Assembly: GCF_040869045.1 (NCBI RefSeq)
Contig: NC_090321.1
Coordinates: 29,447,426 to 29,511,425, forward strand
From: Eurosta solidaginis
Lineage: Eukaryota > Arthropoda > Insecta > Diptera > Tephritidae
DNA length: 64,000 bases
Direction: 5' to 3'
Both the position numbers and the translations under genes were made by a program. Below are positions 45,839 through 58,420 of the stretch, in pieces. The first letter of the stretch is position 1. Every line of letters starts with the position of its first letter. The notes beneath the pieces were generated by a model that saw only the letters and a list, made by a program, of their open reading frames with translations, was not told where the DNA came from and did not search any database.

Positions 45839-47499
45839 GTAGTCTTCTTAATGTAAAATATTTAAAATTTTGAACGTCAGAATGTCCGGATGCTCACACG
45901 CGGCTTCCCTCTGTGACACAATCACGCCAAAATGATAAAACGGATTTGGATAAAGTGTATCATGCTGTTAGCCAATAGTTTGGAAGGATATACCACTTAT
46001 TGTTGAAAGGAGGAGTCCTGCAAGCGTAAAAGGAGATAATCATGAATATTTTTTTATCGTAATATGATTCCATCATGCCTAAAAACAGGCTTCCCAAAAG
46101 AAAAGGTGGTGCCTACACGCGTATGAAACAGTAACATTTTAAATATTTTTAGCCGTTATAACTTAAAGAATATACTTCGACCAGTAATATTAAGCCTGCG
46201 GCCTATATCTATAAAAGTATAACAATTATTGAACCGCTTGCAGATAGTTCCTTTCTACTCTCCCTCTCTGGAGCAATATTTTTAAATTGCTATAATTCTA
46301 CCTGTATGTGTCCTATATCAATAATATTTAGTTCCTGGGTCTTTCAGATTTACGTGGTTCATATGGACTTTTATCTAATAAATTGTGAAAAGGATTCAGT
46401 CTTCGGGAGAGTTACAAGGTAATTTCGTGAACATTCTGGAACCATACTAATGTTATTTAGAGGCCTTCTGCGTCGTCCATTGGCTATTTCTGGATCACTG
46501 CGGAAAATTTTGTGAAAATTTCTGGATAATTTTCCGGTAGATTTCGGTAGAAACTCGGCACTAATTGGGACCGTTTGGGAATGGTTTACAGACTATATTT
46601 AGACTGATTCATGGGGATCGTTAAAGGGTTATTAACGGGCCTTTTCGGGGCTTTTTTTTAAGATTTTTAGGGCTATTTCGGGACCGTTTAGGGTTGTGGT
46701 GGAATTATTCTCGGAATTGTTGCAGTTCAGTTTCTTGGATTTTTTTTCGCAATAATTTCGTCGTGCCTATTTTGTACACTTTCCATATAAACTCGGTATG
46801 GATTTCGAAATTATTCCGAGATTTTTGAGAACCGTTTTTCAATCAATTTGGAAGCTGATTACGAATCATATCGGAGTGATTTTTAATTTCATGATATTTT
46901 TGAAGTATCGCCGCATCATACCGAAATTGTTTTCGGATCTATTATATGATCAGTTATTTCATAAAAAAGTCGATCATGCGCACCTAAAAATATGCAATTA
47001 CAAGCATATTGTACTAACGTATTGATCACTGGATTGAATATCACCCTATCTCGTAAGCGCTATATCCGAGAATTAGAATGAAGAGCTCACTTTCCCACCA
47101 TTAATTTGAAAAAAACGACTGATCTTAGCTCGTAAATAACCCCTTCACACGTTAAAAAAAACTTTGAACTTATGTAGTTAGAGGGCGGTGTTCAAAAGAT
47201 TGCTGACATAGCGTGTCTTCGAAAAGGCAGCTTAGATAGGGTCGATTTTCAGTCATTACCCAATATATTTTTAATCACTTATTTTAATTTAATATCATGT
47301 TGTATAGTTTTAGGCGAAATTTACATTACACCACTGACAAAATTTAAAAACATGCTCACACAAAAGTTCGAACTATACTTTTTAAAGATTTCTATTCTAG
47401 TTAAATATTAAAAGAGGTTTTCTAATTTTTATCTGGCTATTGAGATAGTTTTAGCTTAAATTTTGCATTTTTGATGGAAATGAATACGCTTTCAAATGA
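45839..47499. other. No recognised gene; TTCGGGACCG-type degenerate repeats at 46480-46800
   Basis: 46480-46800 contains scattered TTTCGG, GGGACCGTTT and GGGATCGTT words with T-runs, suggesting a decayed short-period repeat without a clear unit. The rest is unique. Confidence 0.4.
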
Positions 47500-47690
47500 T
47501 CTTTTGGTAGCGAATATCACCACAACTGCAATCAATTTAAAATACCTGGTAACCATAGCTGTCCAACCCAATTGTAAACTTCACCTTCCCGTGGCAAATC
47601 CTTTTTATTTAGCAGGCGAGGACAAACACAAATGTACATCCCGAGATGGTTGGGATAGTACAATATTGATGATTTTTTCTGGAGCGTCCT
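47500..47690 (+). repeat. Dispersed repeat R, copy 3 (partial)
   Basis: CCAACCCAATTGTAAACTTC, CCCGTGGCAAATCC, TTTAGCAGGCGAGG and CCCGAGATGGTTGGGATAGTA match 53455-53580 in order, with the middle missing. The 122-codon frame 47471-47839 runs across it and is therefore not a gene. Confidence 0.6.
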
Positions 47691-48206
47691 GGATCAATAT
47701 ATGGCTAAGGAACATCAATCGAATAAACTCACCAAAACCTACGGGAAATATTCTTTTCCCTACAAGATTAAGCATCTCAGAAAAATTAACTTCAATTTCT
47801 AGATTTAAAATTTGTCGACATGAATTTGAAAAACTTTAAGCGACAGCGATTTACAGATTTATCGAATACGAGGCAAGAGTAACTAATTTAAAAAACAATT
47901 ATGTTCCCAATATTTTCGCCAACACTGTATGGCACAACATATGCAACATCTGTGCGCGTGGGCTGAGAAAATTTGTATGCAAACGAGGACAAATAAAAAT
48001 GTACTTGAAACTCATAATAAACACATTTTAATATTGTATGTGCTCGTATTTTGTTTGTTTCACGTATTTGACATGAAATTTTAAACGCACATGCAAATTT
48101 GGCAAAATGTAATATGGGGCGCGCGCTAATATGTCATAGCGCCTTGTGGGTGAACGCTCATGAAAAAAACCCCTTTTACTTATTTATATACAAAAGCAAA
48201 CAAAAA
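47691..48206. other. No recognised gene
   Basis: Unique AT-rich DNA. Confidence 0.45.
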
Positions 48207-50568
48207 ACAAGTAAGGAAGGCTTAGTTCTGGTGTAACCGAACATTACATACTCAGTTGAGAGCTGTGGAGACAAAATAAGGGAAAATCACCATGTAGGAA
48301 AATGAACCTAGAGTAACCCTGGAATGTGGTTGTATGACATATGTATCAAGAGGAAGGTATTAAAGATTATTTTAAGAGAGGGTAGGACATAGTTCTATGG
48401 ATGGACGCCATTTAGGGATATCGCCATAAAGGTGGACCAGGGCTGACTCTAGAATTTGTTTGTACGATATCGGTATCAAATGAAAGGTGCTTATGAGAAT
48501 TTTAAAAGGGAATGGGCCTTAGTTCTATAGGTGAACGCCTTTTCGAGATATCGCCATAAAGGTGGAACAGTGGTGACTCCAGAATGTGTTTGAACGATAT
48601 GGGCATCAAATGAAAGTTGTTAATGAGTATTTTAAAAGGGAGTGATCCTTAGTTCCATAGGTGGACGCCGTTTCGAGATATCGCCATAAAGGTGGAACAG
48701 TGGTGACTCCAGAATGTGTTTGTACGATATGGGCATCAAATGAAAGGTGCTAATGAGAATTTTAAAAGGGAATGGGCCTTAGTTCTATAGGTGAACGCCT
48801 TTTCGAGATATCGCCATAAAGGTGGAACAGTGGTGACTCCAGAATGTGTTTGTACGATATGGGCATCAAATGAAAGGTGCTAATGAGAATTTTAAAAGGG
48901 AATGGGCCTTAGTTCTATAGGTGAACGCCTTTTCGAGATATCGCCATAAAGGTGGAACAGGGGTGACTCCAGAATGTGTTTGTACGATATGGGCATCAAA
49001 TGAAAGTTGTTAATAAGTATTTTAAAAGGGAGTGATCCTTAGTTCCATAGGTGGACGCCGTTTCGAGATATCGCCATAAAGGTGGACCAGGGGTGACTCT
49101 AGAATATGTTTGTCCGATATGTGTATGAAATGAATGGTGTTAATGAGTATTTTAAAAGGGAGTGACCCTTAGTTCCATAGGTGGACGCCTTTTTGAGATA
49201 TCGCCATAAAGGTGGACCAGGGGTGACTCTATAATGAGTTTGTGCGATATGGGTATCAAATTAAAGGTATTAATGAGGGTTTTAAAAGCGAGTGGCCCTT
49301 AGATGTATATGTGAAGGCGTTTTCGCGATATCGACCAAAATGTAGACCAGGGTGATCCAGAAAATCATCTGTCGGGTACTGCAAATTTATTTATATATGC
49401 AATACCACGAACAGAATTCCTGCCAAGATTCCAAGGGCTGTTGATTTCGCCCTGCAGAACTTTTTCATTTTCTTCTACTTAATATGGTATGTGTCACACC
49501 CATTTTACAAAGTTTTTTCTAAAGTTATATCTTTCGTCAATAAACCAATCAAATTACCATGTTTCATCCCTTTTTTTGTATTTGGTATAGAATTATTGCA
49601 TTTTTTCATTTTTCGTAATTTTCGATATCGAAAAAGTGGGCGTAGTTATAGTCGGATTTCGGCCGTTTTTTATACCAAGATAAAGTGTGTTCAGAAAAGT
49701 ACGTGGGCTAAGTTTAGTAAAGATATATCGGTTTTTGCTCAAGTTGTCATGTTAACGGCCGAGCTGAAGGACAGACGGTGGACTGTGTATAAAAACTGAG
49801 CGTGGCTTCAACCGATTTCGCTCATTTTCACAGAAAACAGTTAACATCTTAAAGTCTGTGCCCCTAGCAAATTTCAAAAGGATTGGTAAATTTTTGTTCG
49901 ACTTATGGCATTAAAATTATTCTAGACAAACTAAATGAAATAATCTACTTTTATACAGTAAAGATATTAAATTTTTTGTTAAAATTTGACTTAAAAAATT
50001 TTTTTTTTAAAAAGTGGGCGTGTTCTTTATTCGATTTTGCTAATTTTTATTTAACGCATATATAGTAACAGTAGTAACGCTCCTGCCAAATTTCATCATG
50101 ATATATTCAACGACTGCCAAATTACAGCTTGCAAAACTTTTAAATGCCACGCCCACTGTCCGAAATCTTACTAAATTTCTATTCTGCGTCATAGGGTCAA
50201 CCCAGCTACCAAGTTTTATCGCTTTATCTGTCTTTCGTAATGAATTATTGCAATTTTTCGGTTTTTCGAAATTTTCGATATCGAAAAAGTGGGCGTGGTT
50301 ATAGTCCGATATCGTTCATTTTAAATAGCGATCTGAGATGAGTGATCAGGACCCTACATACAAAATTTCATCAAGATACCTCAAAATTTACAGACGGACA
50401 GACGGACGGACGGACGGACGGACATGGCTCAATCAAATTGTTTTTCGATACTGATGATTTTGATATATGGAAGTCTATATCTATATCGATTCCTTTATTC
50501 CTGTACAAGCAACCGTTATCCAATCAAAGTTAATATACTCTGTGAGCTCTGCTCAATTGAGTATAATA
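48207..50568 (-). mobile_element. HINE/DINE-1-like element, copy G (complete ends, core deletions)
   Basis: The hairpin 48225-48242 has one stem mismatch (GTTCTG against CCGAAC). The right subterminal repeat 50552-50564 reads CTCAATTGAGTAT, one difference. The core lacks about 100 bp of the GGAGCCACGCCC module (around 49935) and a few tens of bases near 50143. (ACGG)n is at 50393-50423. Confidence 0.85.
48360..49370. repeat. 130-bp tandem array inside HINE G, about 8 units
   Basis: Units with GGTGGAACAGTGGTGACTCC repeat nearly identically at about 48690-48820 and 48820-48950, and again with small changes, indicating recent local amplification of one variant found only in this copy. Confidence 0.9.
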
Positions 50569-51369
50569 AAATCGTACCCAAAAAAAGGAGGTATGCTCAA
50601 AATGGAACCAGTACAAGTCAAATAAAAGTGTAAAAACAATATAAAGCAATAAGAGGAGAAGAATGCAAAATGATTACAAAAGCATAAAATCAAACAAAGT
50701 GACTAAATGCCAGTGTAAGTAGAGCTGAAGTAAAGCTTAAGAAGCTTCTTGAAGGAAGCATGCAAATAAAGGAACAAACAACGGGAATAACTCGCATCAC
50801 ATTTCATTGAAGATAGCATTGCGTGTATGAGCAAATTTTATACGACATAAATATGTACGCACATCAACGCACGCATAAACCTTACAAATATATATATTCA
50901 CGCAGCTGAAGTTACCTCCCCATGCACGCCCATCACGACACTTGATCGCTCCGTTATATTGTATGCGTTTATGCCCTTAGTAGCGCGTACGTGTTGCAAC
51001 CACCCGATGGCTGTATGCGTACATACGGATTTTCCCTCTTTTTTGTAGCTGCTCCTTTCACACGGTATTTTATGTCAACTTTTTCCTCAATATTTTACGT
51101 TTTCTCTCAATTTCATTTATTTTTTATTATCCTTTTTAGTCTTGTCATGTGGTTTCATGGAACGTATCTCGCGTTTTGCCTGACGCAGCACATATACAGC
51201 GTTTCAATACTTCACCCACGTATATCTGATACCATGAGGAACGAAAATATTTCTTATTCAATGTATTAAGTAACAATCAGCTTTTTCGAGATATCAGCGC
51301 TTAAAACTTGAATGTAAATTTCGAGAATCCGAATATCACGTATCGTAAACGTCGTAGAACGGGCAGAAG
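50569..51369. other. No recognised gene
   Basis: Frame 50991-51269 (92 codons) is hydrophobic and lacks motifs. Confidence 0.5.
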
Positions 51370-52170
51370 GACTAGGTGAGCATGGCTTCAGGAAATGTAT
51401 TTTAGGCGCAATCGAAGACGTCCTTAAAAGCGTAGAAATAGCACAGCAAAAGTGAAGTTAGATCCAAAGAGTTGCCCTCCTTGAAACCCTACACGTAAGA
51501 AAGCGAGACATGGGCACATATGCTGTCTGAAAATCACATACGGAATATCAAAGAAGTTAATTCTTGGTCCTGACTTATGTGACGCCAGTTAAGGTGAATT
51601 TTTCAATCTTGAAATACCTGCTGATTCATTCTTAGTTAGATACGCTGACGACATTTTTGCAGTCATTACAGCCCGAAACATAGAATAAGCACGCATTAAG
51701 CTCGATATATAATCATGATACGCGCAAGCGAGTGGCTAGACTCGCGCGGCTTCCAGTTAGCAGCAGAAAAAGCAGAGTTGGCACTTTTAACAAAAATGCA
51801 TATACCGCTAGAAGTAAGCTTTGAGACCTTACCCGAAAATATAACATGAAAAAAAGTAGTTAGCTACTTAGGAGTATGGTAAGACGCCCGAATAACATAT
51901 TGGGCGCAAAGATTCTAGCAGTTATCCAGCGAAAAGCAGCTCAGTGAGTAGCCTTCGCTTATTGCCGTTCAAGTGATAAACGAAACAATCCTTTTCAACC
52001 TATTAGCGCTGGATAGAAAAAGGTTACAAGAATAAAAAATCATACGGATCAAGAGCGCATGAAAGTCGCAAAGAGAGCAGGGAAGAAAAGTTTGTGTTGC
52101 GGTAAGAACGTTAGGAAAATTAAAAATGAGACAGCTGGACAGCGAAACTAATAAAAGATATTACAAAATG
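51370..52170 (+). mobile_element. R1-type LINE reverse transcriptase remnant
   Basis: Pieces in order: GEHGFRKCILGAIEDVLKSVE (51380-51450), LGPDL (near 51565), LEIPADSFLVRYADDIFAVITARN (51610-51680, catalytic YADD at 51641-51652), WLDSRGFQLAAEKAELALLTK (51730-51795), VVSYLGVW (near 51860), and LLALDRKR (near 52010). This is the RT palm-to-thumb order of R1-clade LINEs. Several stops (for example after ITARNIE and ETLPENIT) show it is dead. There is no upstream endonuclease, so it is 5' truncated. Confidence 0.8.
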
Positions 52171-53344
52171 GAGCACTAGAAGCTTTGGTGAGGTAAATTA
52201 TTTACTTATTCAATTGCACTGCGGGCATGGGTAATTCCAAAAATATTTGCACAGTTTAAACAAAGATAAAGATCCTTAATGCAATACCGATGAAGACGAT
52301 GCTGAACACATATCAAAATAAAACCAAAAGGCTCTTAGGAAACTAGAAGTATGGTTGCTGCAACGGCAGCATCATGGTGCATTAGCCATATTCCAACCCA
52401 AACCGTAAAAAAACATCGAGCCACACCATTAAAAAATTTTAATATATTGTAAGCAATCAATCCTATGCAGTTTGTAAAATTTGCGTTTCGAGTGAGAAAG
52501 TAGTATATGAGCATACAAACATTGCGTGAAAAATCCATGTTTATGGTAAAAGTGCATAAAATGTCTAAAAGTCTGAATTTCTTTCAATTTTTGGGAATAT
52601 TTTAGTGGTCATCGCGAATATCTTTAGCCTAAGGAATGAACCAAAATTCTACATTGTTTTCAACAAGCCATATCTCATCTTTCTACGCTGAAAATTACCC
52701 TCAAACTCGACTGAAATGTAATGAGTGATAAGAAGCTCCATGAGAGTTTTGAGCACTGATTTCTTGTAAAAGTTACAAGAGGCCCCAAAAAATGTATCAT
52801 ATGTCGCCATTGTCCTTGGAATACGATTGCAAGATTTTTAGATGATATTTTGAATCACCCTGTAAAGTTACGCGTATGGTACGCGCCACGGTGGGTATAT
52901 TATATTGATGTGCTTATATTGTTGGCAAATACTAAAATATATTTCTTGTTATTGGGAAAAGATTATTTGACACCACCATCCAAGTAGGTAAAAGAGAAGA
53001 GCTAGACACAGACAAGGAACAAGTATCCATTGAAGAATGCAAACATACTTAGCATGCTGCACTGTTCTAAGTGTTTTAGAAGTTCTTGAGAAAAATTCCT
53101 AAACTGCAAGTTGTGCGCCGGCCAAAACACAAATTTCAGAATCCCCAAGTGATTTCTTCTTATTGTAAGTCACCATTGGACAGCGAATAGTAAATTGCTC
53201 AACAGGAAGATTCCCAGGGGTACATCTAACAGAACAACTTAAACCAAAACTTGTTGAAGCACAATCTTATTTAAGACGAATAGCAGCATAACGGTTGGAT
53301 CCCCAGTTACATAATACAACCGTTTAATACGACGGTGCTCCTTT
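52171..53344. other. No recognised gene
   Basis: Unique sequence; minus-strand frame 52335-52538 has no motif. Confidence 0.5.
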
Positions 53345-53670
53345 CCCTAGCGTGTTTGGGGGCTTAGAATTGTCCCGTGGCAAGTATACCTGTCGTAAGT
53401 GGCGACTAAAACACCAAATTGTTTCAAGGGGTTGTGTTGCGCAATTTATAGCTTCTTCAACCCAATTGTCAACCTCGCCTACCCGTGGCGAATACTTTTT
53501 CTTTAACAACCGAGGCACTGGCGACCCCAAGTGGTCATACTAAATCTCTCCCGATATGGTCGAGCTAATACCTTAATAGTGCTTGTCTCCGGAACCTACC
53601 GGATCTGCATCCGGCAAAGGACCATCAAAATCGGGGAGTGTCATCGCTACAAAAACAACAACAATATCAT
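53345..53670 (+). repeat. Dispersed repeat R, copy 4 (most complete)
   Basis: Order of blocks: GTTTGGGGGCTTAGAAT, CGTGGCAAGTATACCTGTCG, CGACTAAAACACCAAATTG, CCAATTGTCAACCTCGCCTA, CCGAGGCACTGGCGACCCC, GATATGGTCGAGCTAATACC, CCGGATCTGCATCCGG, CAAAGGACCATCA, GGGGAGTG, and then CATCGCTACAAAAACAACAACAA, split here as CATCGC plus a CAA-rich tail. The tail suggests an RNA-derived insertion in plus orientation. The frames on either strand (53324-53530, 53352-53543) are products of the repeat. Confidence 0.75.
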
Positions 53671-54479
53671 ATCTCGACGGGTGAAAACTGCTTATAAATG
53701 ACAATCACAATTCTGCACGAAAAAAGAAAGTTGTATACTTAAGGAAAAAAAATTTTCCTGCAGCACTTTCGAAAATGAAATGGTGAATAATGTATGAATG
53801 TGCGATTGTACCATGCACTGCCGAAATAGAAAGAGAAACCTTTTTCCAAACCATAACAGAGCTCAAAAATATTAAGCTTGGTCAGCTTTTTCAACCGGGT
53901 TGGTTCCTTTAGCACAAAAGCAATGACTAACAAAAAGCAAACAAACGAAAATGGAAAAATATTTTATGCATAGAGAAAACTGAAAACACAAAGCCATATA
54001 TAATAAGGAATAAAGAAGGTACAGAAGGCAAGAAAAATATATGCCAAGGAAAAGTAATGCCAATTGCTGATAAAAATTGACAGGTGTAAGTTGACAATGC
54101 GTATGAGCTACGCAACATAGCAAATTCGATTTAACAAAGTGCAGGAAGTGCTGCTGACGGCATTTGCAAAGCATCTTTACATTTATGTAGCACAAAGTCA
54201 GCTCATATCATGCCAATGCCAGCTTCAGTGGTATTGCAATTCATACATTTCACGTACGCTCAATTACGCATGAATGCTTTTGCTGCTCGCATCTGCCCTA
54301 GCGCCGTAAAGTATGCTTTGAATTATTGTTTGAAGTTGATGCAAAACTTTAGATGCCTTGCCTAAAACAAAGGCATTACGGTTATGGCTTTTAAAATATT
54401 TGATATTAAATAATTATAAGTATACTTATATTTTTGATTTCAAAACGAAGTTGATTTTATTTTAAAATTTGAAAGTAAA
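53671..54479. other. No recognised gene
   Basis: Three overlapping minus-strand frames (53739-54195) are cysteine-, leucine- and phenylalanine-rich and have no motif. Confidence 0.45.
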
Positions 54480-55360
54480 TTCGCAAATTTTTTTTTTTAA
54501 TTTCGAAAAATAGAAAAAATGCGATAAACCTTTACCGAATACCGATAAATTGATGAAACTTGATCTGACGAAAATCACGAAATCGAAAATTTCAAAGAAT
54601 AAAAGAAATACAATAAATCATGAAGAAAGAAAGATAAATATATGAAGATTTAAAAAATGAAAACCACGCAAATTTTTTCGATATCGGAAAATTCCAAAAT
54701 TTGCCATAAATCAATACAAAAGACCAAAAACTGAATGAAAATGTGTCGCCGATAACCACGCCCATTTTTTCGATATCGAAAATTTTCAAGAATTGAAAAA
54801 TGTATTTATTCAATACCAGAGAAGGATATATTAAAGCTACTTGACAAGCGAAAGTCACGCCCACTTTTTCGATATCGAAAATTAAAAAAAAAAAAATACA
54901 GCGAAAATGTATCGGCCGATAGCCACGAACACTTTTTCGTTTTCAAGAATTTCTAAAAATTACAAAAATTTAATTTAGCATTGCCAATGACAGATATATT
55001 TATATAACTTCAAAGAGGAAAAATTTTGAAAAACTGAAAAAATTGGATTTACATTACCAACGACCGACAAACTAATAAAAATTTATAGCTGCCTACAGTT
55101 TCGATGTAGATGCTATAAATCATTACCAAATTAACGAAAATGTATTGGCCTCAAGCATGCCTACTTTTTCGATATCGAAAAATACAAAGAATAGAAAAAA
55201 ATGCCATAAATCATTATGAAAGACCTATTTGTTAAAAAAAAAATGGACGCTAACCACGGTTACTTTTTCGATATCGAAAATTAAAAAAAAACAATGGAAG
55301 AAATGCGATGGATCACTAACAAGGTCAGATAAATTAATAAAGCAGAAATCGAAAATTTTG
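54480..55360 (+). repeat. Decayed ~100-bp tandem array of the HINE core module
   Basis: TTTTTCGATATCGAAAA-type palindromes sit near 54679, 54771, 54870, 55170 and 55269, with degenerate ones at 54938 and 55098. Most are preceded by a form of CCACGCCCAC and followed by AAAAAATGCCATAAATCATTACCAAA-like sequence. The same module occurs once or a few times in each HINE, in the orientation of copies F and I, but here it is tandem and without HINE ends. Confidence 0.7.
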
Positions 55361-55534
55361 GAATAAAACTTTGGAAAACGGGCGAGCGGGGAGTGTTCAT
55401 ATTTAAAAGAAGAATATTTAAGAGACTTACATGTCGCAAATAAAAATTGTTAAATTTTGGCAGGCAGGATTATCATGCTTCTATATATGCCCAAGTGAAA
55501 ATTTATAAAATCAATTTGATAACCACGCCTATTA

Positions 55535-55556
55535 CATATATATATATATATATATA
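55535..55556. repeat. (TA)n microsatellite
   Basis: Perfect TA run of about 11 units. Confidence 0.95.
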
Positions 55557-55580
55557 TTTTTCTAAGCCTAATTTTAGGAA

Positions 55581-55910
55581 AGCCGGTGTTTTTTTCAAAA
55601 TGCTATAAATTTAAAAAAAATTGACCGTTTGGGATCTGTTTTTTTTTTTTTTTTTTTGAAAAAATTGTTTTTAAATGTAGAAAAAAAAACAAAAAATGTT
55701 TAAAATTTTTTTTTTTCAATTAGAAAAAAAAAAAATCGGCCCACTCCGGGATTAGCGGGAATGATTGCAGAATTGATTGAAGTTTTTTATGAGAAAAAAA
55801 AAATGGCGAAATTCCAAAAATCTCGAAAAACTGACAAATTACAAAAAAAAAAAAGATCCCAAACGGTCAATTTTTGAAAAAGTTATAGCATTTTGAAAAC
55901 AAAAACGGTG
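55581..55910. repeat. Long inverted repeat, arms about 60 bp, spacer about 200 bp
   Basis: The left arm has TTCAAAATGCTATAA then TTGACCGTTTGGGATCTG (55595-55638). The right arm has the complements AGATCCCAAACGGTCAA then TTATAGCATTTTGAA (55854-55897). The arms end in poly-T/poly-A next to the spacer. A transcript could form a hairpin. No target duplication was recognised. Confidence 0.75.
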
Positions 55911-56299
55911 TTTTTTTAAAAATTCATAACTTTTTTTGAGTTAGATAAAAAAATTTGAAAAAATTCTGAAAAACGTCTTTCGTAAGCTAGAAAAAGAAGA
56001 AAAATTTTCAGGCAATTCTAAAGGGGTCGGGTTCAAAACTGGTCGAAATGGGATGGAATACCCCATATATATTAGAGCGGGTTAAATTGTATGGATGGAT
56101 TTAAAAGTGGTACGATAAAAAACTATTTGAATACATATAAAAATACTAATTGAGTAATTATAATCGGCGAAGTGGATGAACTTTATTACGCAATATAGAA
56201 ATTTTGTTAAATAGACGTAGCCCCCATTTATAGGAAAAATTAAAAAGTTGCTTTCAAGTTAATCTCGCGACATTTCTCCTCATATACAAATATTCCTAA

Positions 56300-56600
56300 T
56301 AATATTGCAGCGAACACGAAAATAGCAGTGTCAATTTTTATTCAATTTCATTAATTATATTCTTTATTTTTATTTCCAATAACTAAAAAAAAAAAAATAA
56401 TAATAATGAATTTCGTAGCTGTAACATTGTAAACCAATCTCAAAAATATTTTCGAAAAAAAATCGAAAACTCGAGAGCATTTTAATAAAATTTTGAACTT
56501 TTTGTTTTAGAGTCTTCTGCACTTTTTTGAGTTCGCAGTTTTGTAGGCCAATCTATTTCAGTATTACAAAGTGAAAGTTTGCAGATCTCGCGAAATTTGG
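56300..56600 (+). repeat. AT-rich dispersed repeat A, copy 2
   Basis: AAATAGCAGTGTCAATTTTTATTCAATTTCATTAATT and, further on, GTAAACCAATCTCAAAAATATTTTCGAAAA and TTTTTTGAGTTCGCAGTTTTGTAGGCCAATC correspond in order to blocks at 37250, 37670 and 38050, and to 63740-63850. Confidence 0.6.
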
Positions 56601-56654
56601 ATTGAATTAGGACAGTTCTTTTTTCGAAAGTTGTTTCAGATGTTCTTCTATATA

Positions 56655-58400
56655 AACAAGTAAGGAAGGTTAAGTTCGGGTGTAACCGAACATTACATAC
56701 TCAGTTGAGAGCTATGGTGACAACATAAGGGAAAATAACCATGTAGGAAAATGAACCGAGGGAAACCCTGGAATGTGTTTGTATGACATGTGTATCAAAT
56801 GAAAGGCATTAAAGAGTATTTTATGAGGGAGTGGGCCATAGTTCTATAGGTGGACGCCATTTAGGGATATAGCCATAAAGGTGGATCAGGGTTGACTCTA
56901 GAATGCGTTTGTACGATATGGGTATCAAACTAAAGGTGTTAATAAGTATTTTAAAAGGGAGTAATCCTTAGTTCCATAGGTGGACGCCGTTTCGAGACAT
57001 CGCCACAAAGGTGGAATAGGGGTGACCCTAGAATTTGTTTGTACAATATGGGCATCAAACGAAAGGGGTTAATGAGTATTTTAAAAGGGAGTGGGCCTTA
57101 GTTCATAGGTAGACGCCGTTTCGAAATATCGCCATAAAGGTGGACCAGGGGTGACTCTAAAATGTGTTTGTACGATATGGGTATCAAATTAAAGGTATTA
57201 ATGAGTATTTTAAAAGGGAGTAAGCCTTAGTTCCATAGGTGGACGCCGTTTCGAGATATCGCCATAAAGGTGGGCCAGGGGTGACTCTAGAATTCGTTTG
57301 TGCAATATGGGTATCAAACGAAAGGAGTTAATGAGTATTTTAAAAGAGAGTGGGCCTTAGTTCTATAGGTGGACGCCTTCTCGAGATATCGCCATAAATG
57401 TGGACCAGGGGTGACTCTAGAATGAGTTTGTACGATATGGGTATGAAATTAAAGGTATTAATGAGAGTTTTAAAAGGGAGTGGTGGTAGTTGTATATGTG
57501 AAGGCGTTTTCCAGATATCGACCAAAATGTGGAACAGGGTGACCCAGAACATCATTTGTCGGATACCGTTAATTTATTTATATATGTAATACCTGGCAAG
57601 ATTTTAAGAGTTTTTTATTTCGCCCTGCAGAACATTTCATTTTCTTCTACTTAATATGGTATGTGTCACAACCATTTTGAAATTTTTGTTTAGTTTTGTA
57701 TTTTGTTGCACCATATCATTACTGAGTTGAATGTTGACATAATTTACTTATATACTGTAAAGGTTTTCAATTTTTTGTTAAAATTTGACTTTAAAAAAAA
57801 ATTTTTTTAAAGTGGGCGTGTTCGTAATCCGATTTTGCTAATTTTTCTCTAGAACACATATAGTAATAAGAGTAACGTTCCTGCCAAATTTCATCATGAT
57901 ATCTTCAACGACTGCCAAATTACAGCTTTGCAAAACTTTGAAATTGCCTTCTTTTAAAAGTGGGCGGTGCCATGCCTATTGTCCAAAATTTTACTAATTT
58001 TCTATTCTGTGTCATTAGGTCAACCCACCTACCAAGTTTCATCGCTTAGCCATCTTTGGTCATGAATTATCAAACTTTTTCTGTTTTTCGAAATTTTCGA
58101 TATCGAAAAAGTGAGCGTGGTTATTTTTCGATTTCATTCATTTTAAATAGCAATCTGAGATGGGTGCCAAGGAACCTACATAGCAAATTTTATCAAGATA
58201 CCTCAAAATTTACTCAAGTTATCGTGTTTACGGAATGACGGACGGACGGACGGACATGGCTAAATGAATTTCTTTTTACGCCCAGATCATTTTGATATAT
58301 GGAAGTCTATATCTATCTCGATTAGTTTATGCCGTTAGGGGTTGCCGTTGTACGAACAAAGTTAATATACTCTGTGAGCTCTGCTCAGCTGAGTATAAAA
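56655..58400 (-). mobile_element. HINE/DINE-1-like element, copy H (internally deleted)
   Basis: Hairpin 56674-56691, left subterminal repeat ATACTCAGTTGAG, right partner CTCAGCTGAGTAT (58385-58397), one mismatch. Array 56810-57560. The core is fused from the module after CACAACCATTTT to GAAATTTTTGTTTAGTTTTG; the junction lies at a CCATTTT microhomology, so a deletion removed about 450 bp seen in C. The head block (TTGTACGAACAAAG, CCGTTAGGGG) is of the F/I type. Confidence 0.85.
56810..57560. repeat. 130-bp tandem array inside HINE H, about 6 units
   Basis: Same unit as the other copies; variants most like those of copy C (GGGAGTAATCC, TTTGTACAATATGGG). Confidence 0.9.
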
Positions 58401-58420
58401 ATATGCAGTTCTTAGTTCAG

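Noticed and set aside
47471..47839. 122-codon plus-strand gene
   Set aside because: It runs across repeat R, whose other copies have no such frame.
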